Shown: positions 62,023 through 64,000 of the stretch, piece by piece
Numbering within the stretch: position 1 is the stretch's first letter
Layout of the letters: every line of letters begins with the position of its first letter
Assembly (NCBI RefSeq): GCF_006569185.2
Contig: NZ_VIGC02000013.1
Coordinates: 1 to 64,000 of the forward strand
Direction of reading: 5' to 3'
Source: Litorilinea aerophila
GTDB taxonomy: Bacteria; Chloroflexota; Anaerolineae; Caldilineales; Caldilineaceae
Length of the DNA stretch: 64,000 nucleotides
Program-made: the position numbers and the translations under genes
The notes under the pieces: generated by a model
Told to the model about the DNA's origin: nothing
Seen by the model: the letters and a program-made list of their open reading frames with translations, nothing else
The model's database searches: none

Positions 62023-63231
62023 ATGCGGATTCTCTTTTTATCTCGGTGGTATCCATTTCCGCCTAGCAACGGGTCCAAGCTGCGCATTTTCAACCTGCTC
62101 CAGGGCCTGACCCGGTGCCACCAGGTGACCCTGCTCTCCTTCTGTGAGGGGCCGGTTTCTCCACCGCCGCCTCTCTGGCAGGAGCGGCTCCAGGCCATTC
62201 ACCAGGTGCCCTATCGGCCCTTCGACCCCCGGCGCTGGCGAGCCCGCCTGGGGCTGTTGAGCCCCCGGCCCCGCTCGGTGCTCGACACCTTCTCGCCGGC
62301 CATGGACCAGGCCATCCGGCAGGAGCTGGCCACCGGGGACTACGACCTGGTGATCGCCTCCCAGATCGACATGGCCGCCTACCGGGACAGCTTCGGCCCG
62401 GTACCGGCCCTGCTGGAGGAGGTGGAGGTGGGGGTGATGTACGAGCACATGGCCCGGGCCGAAGGATGGCGCCGACGCCTGCGAGCCCGGCTGACCTGGG
62501 CCAAGTACCGCCGCTACTTGAACGGCCTTTGCCGGCGCTTCCGGCTCTGCACGGTGGCCTCTGCCGAGGAGCAGCGGCTGCTGGCCCAGACCCTCACCGC
62601 GGCGCTGCCCATCGAAGTGGTGCCCAACTGCATCGACCTGGCCGACTACGGAGAAGCTGCGTCCGACGGCCTGCGCCATCGGGAGCCGCACACCCTGATC
62701 TTCACCGGCTCGTTGACCTTTGAGCCCAACTACGACGCCATGGTCTGGTTCGTGGGGGAGATCCTGCCCCGCATTCGCCAGGCGGTGCCGGACGCACGGC
62801 TGGTCATCACCGGCGACCACGGCGACCGGCCCCTGCCGGCCACGCCGGGCGTGGTCCGCACGGGCATGGTGGATGACGTGCGTACCCGCATCGCCCGGGC
62901 CGCGGTGAGCGTGGTGCCCATCCGGGCCGGCGGCGGAACCCGGCTCAAGATCCTGGAGGCCATGGCCCTCCAGACCCCGGTGGTCTCCACCCGCAAGGGC
63001 GCGGAGGGGCTGGCCGTGGCCCATGGCCGGGAGCTGCTGCTGGCGGACACGCCCCAGGCCTTTGCGGAGCAGGTGATCGCCCTGTTGCGCCAGCCGGACC
63101 AGGGGCGGACGCTGGCCGCCCACGCCTACCGCCATGTGCGCGCCACCTACGACACAGCGGTGGTGCTGCCCCGTTTCCTCTCCCTGGTGGAGCAGGCGGC
63201 GCAGGGTGGGGGGCGGGAGAGCCACCGATAA
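62023..63231 (+). CDS. GT4 family glycosyltransferase
   Basis: A 402-aa GT-B enzyme that starts MRILFLSRWYPFPPSNGSKLRIFNLL and has IFTGSLTFEPNYDAMVWFVGEILPRI, VVPIRAGGGTRLKILEAMALQTPVVSTRKGAEGL in the donor domain. It resembles the sugar transferases of exosortase/PEP-CTERM polysaccharide loci, although no exosortase is in the window. ATG 62023 follows GTAGGAGAGTAACAGGCATTC. Confidence 0.9.
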   Translation: MRILFLSRWYPFPPSNGSKLRIFNLLQGLTRCHQVTLLSFCEGPVSPPPPLWQERLQAIHQVPYRPFDPRRWRARLGLLSPRPRSVLDTFSPAMDQAIRQELATGDYDLVIASQIDMAAYRDSFGPVPALLEEVEVGVMYEHMARAEGWRRRLRARLTWAKYRRYLNGLCRRFRLCTVASAEEQRLLAQTLTAALPIEVVPNCIDLADYGEAASDGLRHREPHTLIFTGSLTFEPNYDAMVWFVGEILPRIRQAVPDARLVITGDHGDRPLPATPGVVRTGMVDDVRTRIARAAVSVVPIRAGGGTRLKILEAMALQTPVVSTRKGAEGLAVAHGRELLLADTPQAFAEQVIALLRQPDQGRTLAAHAYRHVRATYDTAVVLPRFLSLVEQAAQGGGRESHR

Positions 63232-63243
63232 GCCTGTCAGAGG

Positions 63244-64000
63244 ATGAATGTGAAACTATCCATCGTCATCGTTAGCTGGAATACCCGAGACCTGCTGGCC
63301 GCCTGCCTGGATTCCATCGCCCGGGAGCAGGACGCGCTGGCCGGGGCCGCCGTCCAGGTGGAAACCTTCGTGGTGGACAACGTCTCCCGCGACGGCAGCG
63401 CCGTCATGGTCCAGGAACACTATCCCTGGGTGCGGCTCCTGGTCAACGAGGAGAACGTGGGCTTTGCCCGGGCCAACAACCAGGCCCTGGCCCTGTGTCA
63501 GGGCGACTATGTGCTCCTGCTGAACCCGGACACGGAGCTCCAGCCCGGCGCTTTGGGCACCCTGCTGGCCTTCATGGACGACCACCCGGAGGCCGGCGCC
63601 GCGGGCGCGCGGCTGCTCAACGGCGACGGCACCCTGCAGGAATCCTGCTCGCCGGCGCCCACCCTGGCCCGGGAATGCTGGCGTCTGCTGCACCTGGACC
63701 GCCTCTACCCCTACGCCCGCTACCCCATGGGGCGTTGGCCCGTGGACCGGCCCCGGCAGGTGGACGTGGTGCAGGGCGCGGCGCTGCTGGTCCGGCGTTC
63801 GGTGCTGGATCAGGTGGGGTGGCTGGATCCCGACTATTTCATCTATTCCGAGGAAGTGGACTTCTGCCGGCGTATCCGGGCGGCCGGCTGGGCCATCTAC
63901 TGGGTGCCAACGGCGGCAGTGGTCCACTACGGCGGCCAGAGTACCCAGCAGGTGGCCGCGGAGATGTTCCTGCGCCTCTACCAGGCCAAGATCATCTACT
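63244..64000 (+). CDS. GT2 glycosyltransferase (WbbL-like), cut by window edge
   Basis: The first 252 codons are present, with no stop before the right edge. MNVKLSIVIVSWNTRDLLAACLDSI, VVDNVSRDGSAVM, NVGFARANNQAL, LLLNPDTELQPG and FIYSEEVDFCRRIRAAGW match GT2 rhamnosyltransferase-like proteins. It starts 12 bases after the previous stop. The polysaccharide locus therefore continues beyond the window. Confidence 0.9.
   Translation, partial: MNVKLSIVIVSWNTRDLLAACLDSIAREQDALAGAAVQVETFVVDNVSRDGSAVMVQEHYPWVRLLVNEENVGFARANNQALALCQGDYVLLLNPDTELQPGALGTLLAFMDDHPEAGAAGARLLNGDGTLQESCSPAPTLARECWRLLHLDRLYPYARYPMGRWPVDRPRQVDVVQGAALLVRRSVLDQVGWLDPDYFIYSEEVDFCRRIRAAGWAIYWVPTAAVVHYGGQSTQQVAAEMFLRLYQAKIIY

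Overview
This is a high-GC chromosomal window that looks like Chloroflexota, Anaerolineae/Caldilineae grade (inference). The grounds are GC-rich codon use, threonine/proline-linked secreted proteins with short FLP/YLP motifs, and many small intergenic palindromes. No rRNA, tRNA, CRISPR array or transposase gene was seen.

Region 1 (1-16200) is mostly housekeeping. It holds a cobalamin methyltransferase (CobJ-like), a fused proline dehydrogenase/P5C dehydrogenase, a radical SAM/SPASM protein, and a metal-resistance operon read leftward: a CmtR-like ArsR repressor, a P1B ATPase and a lipoprotein, all with ATGA overlaps. A YitT-type membrane protein, an AmmeMemoRadiSam B/radical SAM pair, a CPBP protease, a dihaem-type cytochrome c lipoprotein and a lone receiver domain follow.

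Region 2 (16222 to the right edge) is one very long surface-polysaccharide locus, nearly all on the + strand. It opens with a promoter, a NusG/RfaH/LoaP-like antitermination paralogue and a 413-base leader with two strong GC hairpins. It contains many GT2 and GT4 glycosyltransferases, two O-antigen ligase/polymerase-like proteins, an ABC exporter (Wzm/Wzt type), an EmrE-like small transporter next to a polyprenyl-phosphate glycosyltransferase, a PMT/ArnT-like enzyme, two sulfotransferases, a TauE-like exporter, an AsnB-like protein lacking the glutaminase cysteine, and a radical SAM/B12 enzyme. Three SGNH-like secreted paralogues are also present, two carrying an almost identical 923-bp block.

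Region 3 (46915-55327), inside that locus, is the most interesting part. A PltE/PigA-like prolyl-carrier dehydrogenase, a stand-alone adenylation domain with a prolyl-type specificity code, a free carrier protein, two variant-B flavin halogenase-like proteins and two AT3 membrane acyltransferases lie together. Read as a pathway: L-proline is activated, loaded on the carrier, oxidised to pyrrole-2-carboxyl, possibly halogenated, then possibly transferred by AT3 enzymes onto a sugar or lipid-linked glycan. Such a halopyrrole-decorated glycan would be new to me. The parts are well supported by sequence; the product is inference.

Intergenic DNA carries several repeat families: a palindromic MITE/REP-like element (five copies plus a half copy), GTAGGGGCG palindromes, GTGCGT hairpins (one apparently split by the MITE-like element) and a cctttgcg-rich element (two copies).
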